Shown here piece by piece: positions 6,806 to 7,373 of a stretch of 7,373 nt of DNA. The notes under the pieces were generated by a model. That model did no database searches. It saw nothing but the letters and a program-made list of their open reading frames with translations, and was not told the DNA's origin. How positions within the stretch are numbered: the stretch's first letter is position 1; every line of letters starts with the position of its first letter. Source of the DNA: Pedobacter schmidteae (GTDB taxonomy: Bacteria > Bacteroidota > Bacteroidia > Sphingobacteriales > Sphingobacteriaceae). The DNA is taken from assembly GCA_945906015.1 (NCBI GenBank), contig CAMDQV010000101.1, positions 1-7,373 of the forward strand, read 5' to 3'. The translations under genes were made by a program, and so were the position numbers.

Positions 6806-7373
6806 TTAAAGTTTGTCAAAAATTGTAATCACAATTCCTGTTATGACAATATTTGCAATTGCCAAAGGAATTAACACTTTCCAGCCCAGATTCATAAGTT
6901 GATCATATCTAAAACGTGGAACTGTCCACCTTACCCACATAAAAAAGAATATAAATGCAAAGATTTTAACAAGCAATACTCCCATTCCAATCAAGGGGCC
7001 AAACAATGGACCCAACAAACTATTTACCCAATCCATTCCAGGATAGTTGTAACCACCAAAGTAAAGCGTTGACATAACAGCAGAAGCAAGGAACATATTC
7101 AGATATTCAGCGAACATAAATGCTCCCATTTTAAATCCGGAATATTCAGTGTGATAGCCTCCAACTAGTTCTGTTTCACATTCAGGCAAATCAAAAGGTG
7201 TTCTATTAGTTTCAGCAAAAGAACAAACCAAGAAAATAATGAAACCCAATGGCTGATAAAATATATTCCAATTCATGCCATGCTGCTGCTCGGCAATTTC
7301 TTTCATACTCAAGGTATTGGTAGCCATCAATAATGCGATAATGGATAGCCCCATCGGAATTTCATAGCTGATA
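6806..7373 (-). CDS. nuoH: NADH-quinone oxidoreductase subunit H, 5' end cut by window edge
   Basis: NuoH is the membrane subunit that forms the quinone-access chamber with the peripheral arm and links quinone reduction to the proton pumps. The reading frame stays open to the right edge: codons before the ATG at 7354 read ISYEIP, the family motif SYEIPMGLS, so that ATG is internal and the true start is outside. About 188 residues are visible, roughly the C-terminal half of a protein that has 325 residues in E. coli. Hallmarks are FAETNRTPFDLPECETELVG, the acidic loop near the quinone site, followed by GYHTEYSGFKMGAFMFAEY, and MWVRWTVPRFRYDQLMNLGW further on. Four to five membrane helices remain. 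It is the first gene seen of the operon, 67 bp before nuoI; upstream subunits would be expected beyond the edge. Confidence 0.97.
   Translation of the reverse strand, partial: ISYEIPMGLSIIALLMATNTLSMKEIAEQQHGMNWNIFYQPLGFIIFLVCSFAETNRTPFDLPECETELVGGYHTEYSGFKMGAFMFAEYLNMFLASAVMSTLYFGGYNYPGMDWVNSLLGPLFGPLIGMGVLLVKIFAFIFFFMWVRWTVPRFRYDQLMNLGWKVLIPLAIANIVITGIVITIFDKL

Noticed and set aside
7352..7354. ATG as the start of nuoH
   Set aside because: The frame is open upstream to the window edge and encodes the conserved SYEIP motif, so this Met is internal.

Overview
The window is a compact, AT-rich stretch in which every gene lies on the minus strand. It is the downstream half of a respiratory complex I (proton-pumping NADH:quinone oxidoreductase, type 1) operon, nuoH-I-J-K-L-M-N, followed by a DedA-family membrane protein. 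Transcription runs from the right edge to the left edge. nuoH loses its 5' part at the right edge and the dedA-like gene loses its 3' part at the left edge. Both continue beyond the window.

The organism is most likely a member of the Bacteroidota. This is inferred from the style of the protein sequences (for example NuoM with the motif LNHGIN followed by ADIII, and the NuoI sequence), the AT-rich composition, the almost complete lack of Shine-Dalgarno sequences before the starts, and a TAnnTTTG-like box in one gap. A Cytophagia or Sphingobacteriia relative is plausible, but the rank below phylum cannot be settled by reading alone.

Layout from right to left (direction of transcription): nuoH (7373-6806, partial), a 67-bp gap with a hairpin and a consensus Shine-Dalgarno, nuoI (6738-6241), a 103-bp gap with several palindromes and a possible internal promoter, nuoJ (6137-5634), 2 bp, nuoK (5631-5302), 46 bp, nuoL (5255-3348), 23 bp, nuoM (3324-1861), 4 bp, nuoN (1856-477), 44 bp that can fold into a long hairpin, then the dedA-like gene (432-1). 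No stretch of 300 bases is without a gene, and I see no tRNA, rRNA, mobile element, CRISPR array or clear rho-independent terminator.

NuoH forms the quinone chamber with the peripheral arm, NuoI carries the two 4Fe-4S clusters that lead electrons towards quinone, NuoJ and NuoK form the first membrane channel region, and NuoL, NuoM and NuoN are the three antiporter-like proton pumps. The key charged residues of all these subunits are present, so the complex looks functional. The DedA protein belongs to a family tied to the proton motive force and lipid-carrier transport, so its place behind the pump is sensible but not proof of a functional link. This is core metabolism. I found no new system, and the points worth checking are the structured intergenic segments.
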